The notes: a model not told the origin generated them from the letters alone. Shown: positions 9,104 to 17,317, numbered from the stretch's first letter. The stretch: 36,483 nucleotides of DNA from Bacillota bacterium (GCA_019136685.1 JAGVTS010000081.1:1-36483); one strand, 5' to 3'. Numbers and translations: made by a program.

Positions 9104-10140
9104 CGCCTAGCCTCCGCCTGAGCACGAAGCCCAAGATACCGGTTGGTTGCGCCCACAGCCTCTAGCCGGTCCTCCTGCGTTCTGAGCGCCGCGCGAACCC
9201 CATCGATTGTTTCAGGCACAACTACAGCTTCCTGTGGGATGTTTATCGCGAACATGACCTCGCGCCGAGAGAGGGCGAGCGTCTCCTCGAACACGGCGAT
9301 CTCGTACATGTCTCCTCGAGGTCGACCCAGATCCCTGGCGTACTTGAACAGCGATGTGTTTGAGCTAAAGCCGTCCGCTATTCTCACCACGCGTATTCGC
9401 GGATGAGCGCTGAAGGCGGCGAGTATGTCGTCTCTTGTCATGTGGTCCGTGAGGGTGGCAATGACGTTTATTATGTGCCCATGGGTGGTTGGCACGTGTA
9501 CCAGGAGTCCAGTCGCCTCTACATGCGGCATGATAGTCATCAAGTCTACGGCCTGGTGGCTTGGGACCTTGTCCACTTGAGCGACGTCCACTAGCCCGCG
9601 GTGGACGTCTCCAGGGTCTGCCACGCGGCGAACGATCGTGACCATGACCCGCTCCACTCCTGCGACACGATCAAGGCAGTCCACCGCTCGTATGAGTCCA
9701 GTAGTGTTACAGGACGTAAGCTTGAGGTAGTCCCTTCCCAGTCCCTTCTCGTAGTTGGCGTAACCATGAAAGAACACATCGGCCACATCGTTCTTCTCTC
9801 CGCCCTGGAATATGGCCTTGAGCCGGTGTGCAGCATAGATGTCCTTGTTCTTCAGACCGATTCCTGCGCTCGTGGCATCCAGTACAATGTCCACGTCGCC
9901 GAGCAGATCCGGCATCGTGCCCGCCACCGGTATTCGCGCCTCGTCAAAGGCCTTCCGCTGTTCTTCTTGTGCAACGAACAGACGGTACGGCATGCCCCGT
10001 TCTGCAAGCGCCCTAGTAGCCAGGGTAGGCGCTACGTCCACCACGCCAACAAGCTCCATATCGCCTTGCAGCGCCGCGCCATCGGCCAGGCGCTGCCCAA
10101 TCGTGCCATAGCCTACCACCGCAATTCGAGCCTTCTTCAT
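9100..10140 (-). CDS. gap: Type II (archaeal-type) glyceraldehyde-3-phosphate dehydrogenase
   Basis: This 346 aa phosphorylating NAD(P)-dependent GAPDH is of the archaeal class. The Rossmann motif at the N-terminus is VVGYGTIGQRLADG, with VDVAP as the second strand. DATSAGIG is near residue 90. The catalytic segment LTSCNTTGL places the nucleophile at Cys144, and HVPTTHGHI follows near residue 215. This arrangement differs from the ASCTTN motif of ordinary bacterial Gap. The ATG start follows GGGAGG by 8 nt and sits 4 nt after the epimerase stop. It forms a coupled pair with archaeal-type PGK. It could act on glyceraldehyde 3-phosphate, or on another aldose phosphate such as erythrose 4-phosphate from transketolase. 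Confidence 0.92.
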   Translation of the reverse strand: MKKARIAVVGYGTIGQRLADGAALQGDMELVGVVDVAPTLATRALAERGMPYRLFVAQEEQRKAFDEARIPVAGTMPDLLGDVDIVLDATSAGIGLKNKDIYAAHRLKAIFQGGEKNDVADVFFHGYANYEKGLGRDYLKLTSCNTTGLIRAVDCLDRVAGVERVMVTIVRRVADPGDVHRGLVDVAQVDKVPSHQAVDLMTIMPHVEATGLLVHVPTTHGHIINVIATLTDHMTRDDILAAFSAHPRIRVVRIADGFSSNTSLFKYARDLGRPRGDMYEIAVFEETLALSRREVMFAINIPQEAVVVPETIDGVRAALRTQEDRLEAVGATNRYLGLRAQAEARR

Positions 10141-10144
10141 GGTG

Positions 10145-10984
10145 CTAACCTCCCTCGCAGCTCAACCCGTGAAGGAATCTCGCCCCCTGCCTTGCGGCAG
10201 CCTCATCAGTCGGCAGAGGCAGCACTTCGATTCCGATCGGGCCTCGATAGTCCATATCGCAGAGAGCACGCCATATCGTGCCAAAGTCCGTATGTCCGAA
10301 TCCCGGCGCCCAGCGGTTGCTGTCGGCAAAATGCATGTAGCCCAGCACATCGGATACGTCCATGAGTGATTCATAGAATAGCGCTTCCTCGATGTTCATG
10401 TGGAAAGCGTCAGCCAGCAGCCGGACATTGGGAAACGCCAGCTTTCTGATTATCTCCGCTCCTTGCTCCAGAGTGTTGACTATGTTGGTTTCATATCTAT
10501 TGATAGGCTCCAGGAGAATCGTCACGTTCTTGCCGCAAGCGTACTGCGCCACATCTCGAAATGCATCCCACCCAGCCGACAGCGACGAGGCGTGCGGCTC
10601 TGACGGAAGGCGCCCTCGTATTCCTCCCACGATCACAGCCGCGTCAAGATCGCAGGCCAGATCGACATGTTCTCGCAGTTTTTCGATAGCACGGTCTCTG
10701 ATAGCACGATCCGGTGCGAACAGGCTTATGCCCTCTGCATAGTAGGACTGCCCCGTAGCGATGCCGTACACCTTGAGGCCGTATTCCGCCAACAGAGATT
10801 CGAGCCTCGCATACTCGATCTGACCCGCTGAAAGCAGGCTCAATTCAACGCCATCGAACCCGCCTGCGGCAGCCGCCTCAAATCCGGCCTCGATGTCCCC
10901 GGCGAATAGCAGCGGACCGAACGTAGACGGTGTAGGCGATAGGCTCACTATCTTCGCCGAGCAGGCAGGATGCCCATCGTGCAT
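10145..10984 (-). CDS. iolO: Xylose-isomerase-like TIM-barrel epimerase, IolO-like (5-keto-L-gluconate epimerase family)
   Basis: This 279 aa TIM-barrel sugar isomerase/epimerase is the first gene of operon 1. From memory, several segments match Thermotoga maritima IolO closely: GIATGQSYYAEGISLF, EPINRYETNIVNTL, LADAFHMNIEE and HFADSNRWAPGFGH. The Glu of EPINRYE, the Asp and His of LADAFH and the Glu of GIEVLPLP are the expected metal and catalytic residues. IolO converts 5-keto-L-gluconate to D-tagaturonate, downstream of IolN. The ATG at 10984 has only a weak GGGGTG site upstream. A related ketose 3-epimerase activity is the main alternative. No uronate reductase or dehydratase gene is in the window. 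Confidence 0.78.
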   Translation of the reverse strand: MHDGHPACSAKIVSLSPTPSTFGPLLFAGDIEAGFEAAAAGGFDGVELSLLSAGQIEYARLESLLAEYGLKVYGIATGQSYYAEGISLFAPDRAIRDRAIEKLREHVDLACDLDAAVIVGGIRGRLPSEPHASSLSAGWDAFRDVAQYACGKNVTILLEPINRYETNIVNTLEQGAEIIRKLAFPNVRLLADAFHMNIEEALFYESLMDVSDVLGYMHFADSNRWAPGFGHTDFGTIWRALCDMDYRGPIGIEVLPLPTDEAAARQGARFLHGLSCEGG

Positions 10985-11147
10985 GCTCTACACACCCCGT
11001 TTGCATTCTATGTATTGTTATGTTGCATGCACTATTCTACGTTGCGCGTGGAACTCCTTCTTGATAGAATTCAAATTGCCATAGAATTTCGATGTTTAGG
11101 CGTCGGGTCTGAACGCGCGTAATCTCTGTTGAGAGGCGGCAGGGTTC
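10985..11147. promoter_or_regulatory. Divergent promoter/operator region with four TAGAAT/ATTCTA repeats
   Basis: This 163 bp region drives the operon to the left and larA to the right. It contains four copies of one hexamer: ATTCTA at 11005 and 11034, and its complement TAGAAT at 11065 and 11082. Each pair points toward its own flanking gene, as divergent -10 elements or operator half-sites would. For larA, TTGATA (11061) and TAGAAT (11082) form a weak promoter with 15 nt spacing. A palindrome TGCATGCA lies at 11024-11031. No adjacent regulator gene accounts for the repeats. Confidence 0.4.
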
Positions 11148-12410
11148 ATGTCTATCAAGCTCAATTACGGAAGACGCAGCCTAACCCTGGACTTGGCAAT
11201 GCTTCGCGATCCCGCGATAGTCGCAGGACATCCAGCCGACGCGGTTGCCGATCCCCGAAGCGCAGTGCTCGAGGCAATGTCGCAGCCTGCCGGTTGTATG
11301 AGTCTGGCAGATGAGGTTAGGTACAGACGCGCTCGCAAGGCCGTGATAATCGTTAATGACATTACCAGGCCAACCCCGTACGATATCATGCTCCCCCCGA
11401 TTCTGGACGAGCTGGCGGTCGCAGGGATCTGCGACGAGAACATCTGCTTCCTGATCGCCACCGGAATACATCGCGCCATGGCGCCTGATGAGATCGCCGC
11501 TATGCTGGGTCAGGAGCTCACTTGCCGCTTCCGAGCCATAAACCACGATTGCGACGATTCAGCCAACTTGATCTACCTGGGCACGCTCAGCCACGGCACA
11601 GACTTCTGCGTTAATAGAGCCGCCTTGGAAGCGGACATTGTAGTCGGCACCGGCATCATAACTCCACACTACTTTGCAGGGTTCTCAGGGGGACGCAAGT
11701 CAATTCTGCCCGGCGTCGCAGCGCGCCGGTCTATCAGTCACAACCATTCGCTCATGACAAGCGAGCACGCCACTGCATGTAGCGTATCTGCCAATCCAGT
11801 CAGCCAAGAGATGATGGAAGCAGCCCGAATGGCTGGCCTTGACTTCATTCTCAATGTAGTAGTGGATGCTGAAGGGAGAGTATGTGCAGCGGTAGCAGGC
11901 GACATGGAAGAGGCTTGGCTCAACGGGGTGTCCATCTGCCAAGAATGCTCGGCGGTGCGCATCGACCGCGTCTACGATGTGGCTGTGGCCGGCGCCGGCG
12001 GGACGCCGAAGGATGTCAATGTGTACCAAGCGCAGAAGGCTCTCGAAAACGCGCAACGGGCGGTCAGGCCGGGCGGAACAGTCATCCTTGTCGCCGAATG
12101 CACAGAAGGGTACGGCGAATCCAGGTTCGAGGAGTGGATGAAGGGCTCAGCTTCTCCGGAGGATGTGCTAAGAAGGTTCGCTCAAGGATTCGAGCTTGGA
12201 GGGCATAAGGCATACAGCCTAGCCAGAGTAGTGCTCCAAAAGGACGTGATCCTCATATCGACCTTGCCTGACCACGTCGTTGGATCGCTCTTCATGACAC
12301 CCGCACACTCCATGGAGGAGGCCGTGGCGCTGGTGAAGCAGAAACACGGAGAGCACTTCACCGCGATCGTCTTCCCCAACGCCAGTGCGATGGTGCCGGT
12401 GCTGAAGTGA
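11148..12410 (+). CDS. larA: LarA-family nickel-pincer racemase/epimerase
   Basis: This 420 aa protein belongs to the LarA (DUF2088) family of 2-hydroxyacid racemases and epimerases that use the nickel-pincer nucleotide cofactor. Expected residues are present: the active-site His in IATGIHRAM, the His of TPHYFAGFSGGRKS with the cofactor-binding Lys, and a further His in SISHNHSLM. The N-domain begins with the beta-strand INYGR-type segment. LarA homologues with other substrates are known, including sugar-acid 2-epimerases. Beside IolO/IolN-like genes a sugar acid or polyhydroxy acid is a reasonable substrate guess. The cofactor genes larB, larC and larE are not in the window. The gene is transcribed alone, opposite to both neighbouring operons. 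Confidence 0.9.
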   Translation: MSIKLNYGRRSLTLDLAMLRDPAIVAGHPADAVADPRSAVLEAMSQPAGCMSLADEVRYRRARKAVIIVNDITRPTPYDIMLPPILDELAVAGICDENICFLIATGIHRAMAPDEIAAMLGQELTCRFRAINHDCDDSANLIYLGTLSHGTDFCVNRAALEADIVVGTGIITPHYFAGFSGGRKSILPGVAARRSISHNHSLMTSEHATACSVSANPVSQEMMEAARMAGLDFILNVVVDAEGRVCAAVAGDMEEAWLNGVSICQECSAVRIDRVYDVAVAGAGGTPKDVNVYQAQKALENAQRAVRPGGTVILVAECTEGYGESRFEEWMKGSASPEDVLRRFAQGFELGGHKAYSLARVVLQKDVILISTLPDHVVGSLFMTPAHSMEEAVALVKQKHGEHFTAIVFPNASAMVPVLK

Positions 12411-12455
12411 CGTCGCTTCGCAAGCCATCTCGTCGATCGGCACCCGGAGCCCGAA

Positions 12456-12797
12456 TCACTTGGAATCGTCGAAAGGAAAAGACAGCGCTCTCTTCACGAC
12501 AGCTTCTACTATAGATATCGCCTCATTGCGAGACGGCCTGACCCCTGTAGTCGCTTCGTACTCGCGCAGTATTGAACTGACCACACGCTGCCCAACCTCG
12601 TCAGGGCATACATCGTTATCTATGGTGATCTCTATTGAATGCTCACGAGCGTAATCGTACGCGCCTGGCGTCACGATTGTGCCGCGCGGCGCCACTACTC
12701 GCGACCCCCTTGCCTTGCCCTCAAGATCGGCAGCTGTGAGCAGGTTGCTCGTCCGCACGTCATCTTCCCCACTTTCACAGAGACTACACTTCAGCAC
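12456..12797 (-). CDS. Small BMC-locus protein with EutQ/EutT-like TP-A-DYA motif
   Basis: This 113 aa protein is the last gene of the BMC operon. It starts with a GTG one nucleotide after the shell-protein stop, with no obvious Shine-Dalgarno, so it is probably translationally coupled. The N-terminus has a CSLC pair. The centre reads LLTAADLEGKARG then VVAPRGTIVTPGAYDYARE, resembling the T-A-D-L and TPxAxDYA segments seen near the N-termini of EutT/EutQ-type BMC proteins. The C-terminal half (EVGQRVVSSILREYEATTG onward) is helical. Enzymatic residues of a cobalamin adenosyltransferase are absent. I do not assign a function; a shell-lumen adaptor or assembly role is a guess. The C-terminus of PduL carries a similar motif. 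Confidence 0.7.
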   Translation of the reverse strand: MLKCSLCESGEDDVRTSNLLTAADLEGKARGSRVVAPRGTIVTPGAYDYAREHSIEITIDNDVCPDEVGQRVVSSILREYEATTGVRPSRNEAISIVEAVVKRALSFPFDDSK

Positions 12798-12798
12798 T

Positions 12799-13344
12799 TT
12801 ATAGCGAGAGCACTGTGAGGCCCTTAGCAGGCGCTGGAATCACTACCTTCTCCACAAGCATTCCGCTGGATGACGCCGATTGTGCGCCCGCCTCCACCGC
12901 AGCCCTCACCGCGCCTACCTCTCCTGTGAGGGTAGTGAACGCCTTGCCCGCGAGGCCGAGCGCAAGCCTAACCTCGATGAGATCAACAGCTGCCGCCTTC
13001 ACTGCGGCGTCGGCAGCCTGTACCGTAGACGCTATTGAGTAGGTCTCGATTATGCCCAATGCGTTGATCTCGGGGGGAGTGAGTGTTCCGGTTATCGCCG
13101 GCCACACATCCTTGTGTACCCTGGCTATGACCAGCTGGTCCACTACGAACTCCCCTCCCGCGTCCGTTCCGGCGTGTACCGACGCCTGAACCTCGGCCAC
13201 ACCTCCGTACACCAAGATGGCGTACTTGCCGGGGCATACGGGCTTCGCTGCATGCAGACCAACTGATGCCGCCTTGAGCATGGCATCAGCCGCAGCAAAT
13301 CCCCTGGCTACACTGTTTAGCTCAACGATGCCTATGGCGTTCAT
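12799..13344 (-). CDS. pduT: BMC-T tandem-domain shell protein, PduT-like with iron-sulfur pore cysteine
   Basis: This 181 aa protein has two BMC domains in tandem (about residues 1-90 and 93-175), each beginning with the strand AIGIVEL or ALGIIET, so it trimerises into a pseudohexameric facet tile. The segment AKPVCPGKYAI places Cys37 where PduT has the cysteine that holds a [4Fe-4S] cluster at the pore. The C-terminus VVIPAPAKGL also matches PduT. The ATG overlaps the PduS stop as ATGA. Together with PduS it would carry electrons across the shell to recycle NADH. Shell identity is secure; cluster binding is inferred from the conserved Cys. Confidence 0.93.
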   Translation of the reverse strand: MNAIGIVELNSVARGFAAADAMLKAASVGLHAAKPVCPGKYAILVYGGVAEVQASVHAGTDAGGEFVVDQLVIARVHKDVWPAITGTLTPPEINALGIIETYSIASTVQAADAAVKAAAVDLIEVRLALGLAGKAFTTLTGEVGAVRAAVEAGAQSASSSGMLVEKVVIPAPAKGLTVLSL

Positions 13345-14585
13345 ACCTCTACAAGCTCCTCTGTCGGTGTTGACTGCTGGCCATGACCTGCATACGGCGC
13401 CAGCCCAAGGCGAGTGACTATCCTGGCCGACGGTATCAGCCTGCCCGCACGTGCCGGATGCACGCGGATGCGGGAATCGCCCCCGGCCGGTCTTCCTCCA
13501 CTAGCGCCCAAGCTGTTCCAGCGCAGTCTGGCGCTGGACATGGCCTTCTTGACCATGGCGTTGATGCAGCGTGGAGCTAGCCCCATTGGGCAGACTAAGC
13601 TGCACACACCGCATTCAGTGCAGAGGCCCGCCATGAGCAGGTCCGGATAGTCTCGGAATTCCTCAGGTAGCCTGGGGTTGGCGTGGCCCAGCGTTCTCAT
13701 GACAATGTGCGGGCGAAGCGGGTGACCCAGTAGATGCCTGGGGCACGCGTCAGTGCACATGGTGCACTGGATACAAGCTGACCTCGCCATACGCACCTGA
13801 TGCTCTACTGTCTGCCTCCTCTCCGCCAGCACAGGATGGTTTGGGGGCAGGATCATCAGGGCTGATGTGGTCGCGCTCACCTGCAACGACGCCAGGTCCG
13901 CGCCGCGGGGCAGGATGTGTCCCATCATCGGCCCGTCGGTCATCGTCTCAAAGTCATCAGCATACTCTGAGCATATTCCCCCTGCCAACTCCAGCAGCTG
14001 AGCGAGGGTCATCCCAACTGGCACTCGATAGGTGGCAGGCTGGTTCACCAGGCCGGCTACTGTGACAAACTTGCGCGTCACCGGCACCCCATCGAGAGCA
14101 AGAGCCACATTCATCAGGGTCTCCACGTTGTTCACCACTGTGTCGGCGGCGAGAGGAATCCCTCCAGGCGGAACGATACTGCCCGTAAGCTCATACACCA
14201 GCACGTGCTCGTCGCCCGCGGGGTAGAAATCGTCGAGCTCGGCCACTGACATATCCAGTCCGCCTGGCGCCCTGCTTCGGCGTTGAGCCGCCCCCACCGC
14301 GGCCTTCATCGACGAGACTGCGCGCGCGTTCTTCCGCTTGATGGCGACTACTCCTTGGTCTGCGCCCACAAGACTCATCATGATGCGCAGGCCTGCCGCT
14401 ACCAGATCGGGATAGGCCGACATGATGGCCTTGTCCTTGGTAAGAACGGGCTCGCACTCGATGCCATTAGCAATCACAATCCTGGCCCGGCCCTGAGCTT
14501 TGATGTGGGTAGGGAAGCCCGCTCCGCCTGCTCCCTTAACTCCGGCTGCTTCTATCTTCGCTATGGCAGACGCATTGGTGCTCAC
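13341..14585 (-). CDS. pduS: PduS/RnfC-like NADH-oxidising electron transfer protein of the BMC
   Basis: This 414 aa flavo-iron-sulfur protein matches PduS, the BMC electron-transfer subunit related to RnfC and NuoF. The N-terminal GVKGAGGAGFPTHIK is the NADH/FMN-binding glycine-rich motif. NGIECEPVL and the SLBB-like middle region follow. Two ferredoxin-type motifs, CIQCTMCTDACP and CTECGVCSLVCP (about residues 265-325), should ligate two [4Fe-4S] clusters. The frame is open to 14684, but GTG 14585 overlaps the PduL stop as GTGA and gives the family-like start VSTNASAIAKIEAAG. It is adjacent to the PduT-like tile, the expected partner. Confidence 0.93.
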   Translation of the reverse strand: MSTNASAIAKIEAAGVKGAGGAGFPTHIKAQGRARIVIANGIECEPVLTKDKAIMSAYPDLVAAGLRIMMSLVGADQGVVAIKRKNARAVSSMKAAVGAAQRRSRAPGGLDMSVAELDDFYPAGDEHVLVYELTGSIVPPGGIPLAADTVVNNVETLMNVALALDGVPVTRKFVTVAGLVNQPATYRVPVGMTLAQLLELAGGICSEYADDFETMTDGPMMGHILPRGADLASLQVSATTSALMILPPNHPVLAERRQTVEHQVRMARSACIQCTMCTDACPRHLLGHPLRPHIVMRTLGHANPRLPEEFRDYPDLLMAGLCTECGVCSLVCPMGLAPRCINAMVKKAMSSARLRWNSLGASGGRPAGGDSRIRVHPARAGRLIPSARIVTRLGLAPYAGHGQQSTPTEELVEV

Positions 14586-15463
14586 GCCATTATCAGCTCC
14601 ACTCTGCGTTCCCTGCGAGCGTCGTCCGCGAGAGGGGTGAACAGCGCGCCGGGTCTGGCCTTTATCGCGGCGCCCTGACGCCATGCGGCAATCACGTCGT
14701 CTTCAGTTATCAGGCTGCGATCAGTCAGATCCATGATGGCGGGAACTACAGCGATTTCCCGAGACCCTGCATCAGCCAAAACGGGCCTAGTTGTCGCCGG
14801 ATTGATCGCCATGGGCAGGTCTTGGGCAGTCGCGCCGGTCACAGGCCCCGGAGCATCGATAATCCACACGATATCGTCATTCGAAAGCCCAGCCGCGTTA
14901 GCCTCGTCGGTATCGACGTGAAGTTCAAGCCGGTACTTGTCGCTCACGCGGACCGTGACATTGGCGAACACAGTAAGCCTGCTGCCGGAACCGGCCAGAA
15001 CGGGCACCGCCGCCTTGTCGGCCAGGCCAAGCAGCGCAGCATCGTTGCTCGTCATGTGAATGTGCCTTGCGGCTACGATCACTCCGCGCTCCAACTGAAC
15101 ACTGCCGGCAGGGCCCACCAGGACACAGCCGGGCGTGCCTTGGATGTCTCCGGAGTCCCTCACTTGTACAGGAGCGCCAAGGGTACGACAATCGGAGGCC
15201 GACATCTCGACCTGCGTGACATTGCGAACGGGCCCGAGTACGCGGACATTGGGAAACGCTCCCCCGGGCCCGGCTACAACGCAGGTCTCCTGAGCGGCGA
15301 ATTGCCCTGGTTGCGATAGATCGCGCTTGGGGTGTAGGGAATGCTCCGGCCCAAACAGCGCCTCCAAGTGTTCCATCGAGAGATGCACGTGGCGCGCCGA
15401 GATCCCCACCCTGATAGGCGTACGGCGCAGCGACGTATCATGCCCTGCAGGCATCGCGCTCAT
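14582..15463 (-). CDS. pduL: Phosphate acyltransferase PduL with C-terminal extension
   Basis: This 293 aa PduL-type phosphotransacylase converts acyl-CoA to acyl-phosphate and frees CoA inside the shell. Two PduL repeats are visible: VGISARHVHLS (about residue 20) and GVIVAARHIHMT (about 128), whose histidines bind zinc. ELHVDTDEANAAGL follows near residue 185. ATG 15463 is 8 nt after GTGGAGG and is preferred over GTG 15478. Typical PduL is about 210 residues, so this one has roughly 70 extra. The extension contains LITEDDVIAAWRQG and GALFTPLADDARRERRVEL, which echoes the small BMC protein at 12456-12797. An amphipathic N-terminal encapsulation helix is not obvious. Confidence 0.93.
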   Translation of the reverse strand: MSAMPAGHDTSLRRTPIRVGISARHVHLSMEHLEALFGPEHSLHPKRDLSQPGQFAAQETCVVAGPGGAFPNVRVLGPVRNVTQVEMSASDCRTLGAPVQVRDSGDIQGTPGCVLVGPAGSVQLERGVIVAARHIHMTSNDAALLGLADKAAVPVLAGSGSRLTVFANVTVRVSDKYRLELHVDTDEANAAGLSNDDIVWIIDAPGPVTGATAQDLPMAINPATTRPVLADAGSREIAVVPAIMDLTDRSLITEDDVIAAWRQGAAIKARPGALFTPLADDARRERRVELIMA

Positions 15464-15486
15464 CAGTCCGACCTCCACGTCTCAGC

Positions 15487-15780
15487 TTACTCGCCCTCGG
15501 GACGACGCCCCTGGTTGGGAAGGATCATCTCCACGTCGCCATGGGGCCTTGGGATCACGTGCACCGACTTGAGTTCGCCCACCTTGGCCGCCGCGGCAGC
15601 GCCGGCTTCCACCGCAGCCTTGACCGCGCCTACATCGCCGCGAACCATGACGGTTACAAAACCGCCTCCCACACGTTCCTTGCCGATGAGCCTCACATTG
15701 GCTGCCTTAACCATGGCGTCGGCCGCCTCAATTGACCCGACGAGGCCACGCGTCTCGATCATGCCCAGTGCAATCTCCAT
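15487..15780 (-). CDS. BMC-H hexameric shell protein
   Basis: This 97 aa single-domain shell protein forms the hexamers that tile BMC facets. The family pattern is clear: [26 protein letters not shown], the pore-loop region [11 protein letters not shown], and [22 protein letters not shown], ending in [13 protein letters not shown]. Translation starts at ATG 15780, 7 nt after GGAGG, rather than at 15795. It is the only BMC-H in the window, which is few for a full shell, so more copies may lie elsewhere. It sits between aldehyde dehydrogenase and PduL. Confidence 0.96.
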   Translation of the reverse strand: MEIALGMIETRGLVGSIEAADAMVKAANVRLIGKERVGGGFVTVMVRGDVGAVKAAVEAGAAAAAKVGELKSVHVIPRPHGDVEMILPNQGRRPEGE

Positions 15781-15817
15781 TACCCTTCCTCCCATTCTGC
15801 TTTGAAGTTCCGAGCCG

Positions 15818-17314
15818 TTACTTGCTCAAGTATGCGTCTACCAACCGCGAAATGGTCTCGCGGTCCAGGCGGCTAAGCGCCTCGCTTTCAGCCTCCGACA
15901 GCCCTCCGGTTCTGCGAACGCCGGTTGCAGTCGCAGGCGCTGCAACATACTCCGGTTCCACCTTAACCTGACCGTTGTCGTAGGCCATGCGCTTTCTGTT
16001 GATAAGGTGCATGGGACCTACATTGTCGGAGGTTATGTTCCCTCCCCATGAGCCGCACCCCAGAGTAAGCGATGGCTGCAGCCCAGTGGAGAACCCTATG
16101 CCGCCGAGTGATGACGGAGTGTTCACGAGCACCCTGTTTACCGGCTTCTTGAGCGCGAATTGCCTGATGATCGCCTCGTCGTTTGAGTGAATCACCATGG
16201 AATGGCCCAGCCCTCCGTAGTTCAGCAGCTCGATACATCTATGGCAGGCCGCCTCCCAGTCAGGCTCAACATAGAACGCCAGTACAGGGCTGAGTTTCTC
16301 AGCTGATAGTGGATAGGCCTTGCCCACGCCATCACATCGCGCCGCCAGTACCCTGGTATGAGCAGGTACACTGATCCCAGCAAGCTGTGCCACTGTGATA
16401 GCGCTCTTGCCGACTACAGCTGGGTTCACGCCCCCGTGAGACATGATCACCGTGCGTTCAAGCGCAGCGCGTTCAGAGTCATTGCACAGATGGGCGCCCT
16501 GTGCCTCAAGCTCAGCTAAGACCTTCTTCTCAATGGGCGCATCTGCGATTACTGCCTGCTCGGATGAGCATATCGTGCCATTGTCAAACGTCTTGCTCTT
16601 CAGTATGCGCGCCACGGCCAGAGGCACGTCAGCCGAACGCTCGATGAAGGCAGGAACATTACCAGGCCCCACACCATATGCGGGTTTGCCTGAACTATAG
16701 GCTGCCTTGACCATGGCCGACCCGCCCGTTGCCAGGATAGCCGCAATCAGCTTGTGGTGCATCAACTCGTTGGTGGCCTCCATCGTAGGATGCTCAATGC
16801 ACGATACCAGCCCATCCGGGGCGCCTGCCCGCACTGCCGCGTCGTTCATTAGTCTCGCGGCTGCAATAGTGCACTTTGTCGCCCTTGGGTGGGGGCTGAA
16901 CACAATGGCGTTCCTGGCCTTCATGGAGATAATGGCCTTGAACATCGCCGTAGACGTCGGGTTGGTTGTGGGCGTCAACCCGGCGAGCACGCCTACGGGC
17001 ACTGCCACCTCGTACACGCCGTTCGCTGGGTCCTCGCGAATGAAACCCACAGTGCGCATTCCTCGAATGGCCTCCCACACAGTACGTGTGGAGAACTGAT
17101 TCTTCACGATTTTATCTTCATACAGACCGATGCCGGTTTCGTCCACGGCCATGCGCGCCAGCATGGAGGCGTTGCGAAGCCCCTCTTCCACCATGGCCTC
17201 ACAGGTCCGGTCGACATCGGCCTGAGTGAAGTCGAGCAGCTTCGCTTGTGCCTCGCCTGCCCGCTCAATGAGGCGCCTTGTTTCAGCGATGGATGCAAGA
17301 TCTGCGTCCTGCAC
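15818..17314 (-). CDS. CoA-acylating aldehyde dehydrogenase of the BMC (PduP/EutE-like)
   Basis: This 498 aa enzyme oxidises an aldehyde to acyl-CoA with NAD. The CoA-acylating class is marked by [15 protein letters not shown] (about residue 114), [10 protein letters not shown] (about 216) and the catalytic Cys249 in [13 protein letters not shown]. Instead of the usual N-terminal tail, the C-terminus beyond about residue 470 has a spacer and the amphipathic helix [20 protein letters not shown], which looks like an encapsulation peptide. The GTG at 17314 begins 3 nt after the DeoC stop. Acetaldehyde released by DeoC is the natural substrate, and PduL the next step. NADH made here would be reoxidised by PduS. 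Confidence 0.95.
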   Translation of the reverse strand: MQDADLASIAETRRLIERAGEAQAKLLDFTQADVDRTCEAMVEEGLRNASMLARMAVDETGIGLYEDKIVKNQFSTRTVWEAIRGMRTVGFIREDPANGVYEVAVPVGVLAGLTPTTNPTSTAMFKAIISMKARNAIVFSPHPRATKCTIAAARLMNDAAVRAGAPDGLVSCIEHPTMEATNELMHHKLIAAILATGGSAMVKAAYSSGKPAYGVGPGNVPAFIERSADVPLAVARILKSKTFDNGTICSSEQAVIADAPIEKKVLAELEAQGAHLCNDSERAALERTVIMSHGGVNPAVVGKSAITVAQLAGISVPAHTRVLAARCDGVGKAYPLSAEKLSPVLAFYVEPDWEAACHRCIELLNYGGLGHSMVIHSNDEAIIRQFALKKPVNRVLVNTPSSLGGIGFSTGLQPSLTLGCGSWGGNITSDNVGPMHLINRKRMAYDNGQVKVEPEYVAAPATATGVRRTGGLSEAESEALSRLDRETISRLVDAYLSK

Positions 17315-17317
17315 TTC

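Noticed and set aside
12411-12455. Possible bidirectional terminator between larA and the BMC operon end
   Set aside because: The genes converge, so one is expected, but I found only weak GC pairing (CGG/CCG) and no T-run on either strand.
12456-12797. Calling the small protein a cobalamin adenosyltransferase (EutT/PduO)
   Set aside because: Only a short TP-A-DYA-like segment is shared; the ATP and cobalamin site regions are absent, and no B12-dependent enzyme is encoded in the locus.
14582-15463. N-terminal encapsulation peptide on PduL
   Set aside because: The about 18 residues before the first PduL repeat (MSAMPAGHDTSLRR and on) are not amphipathic.
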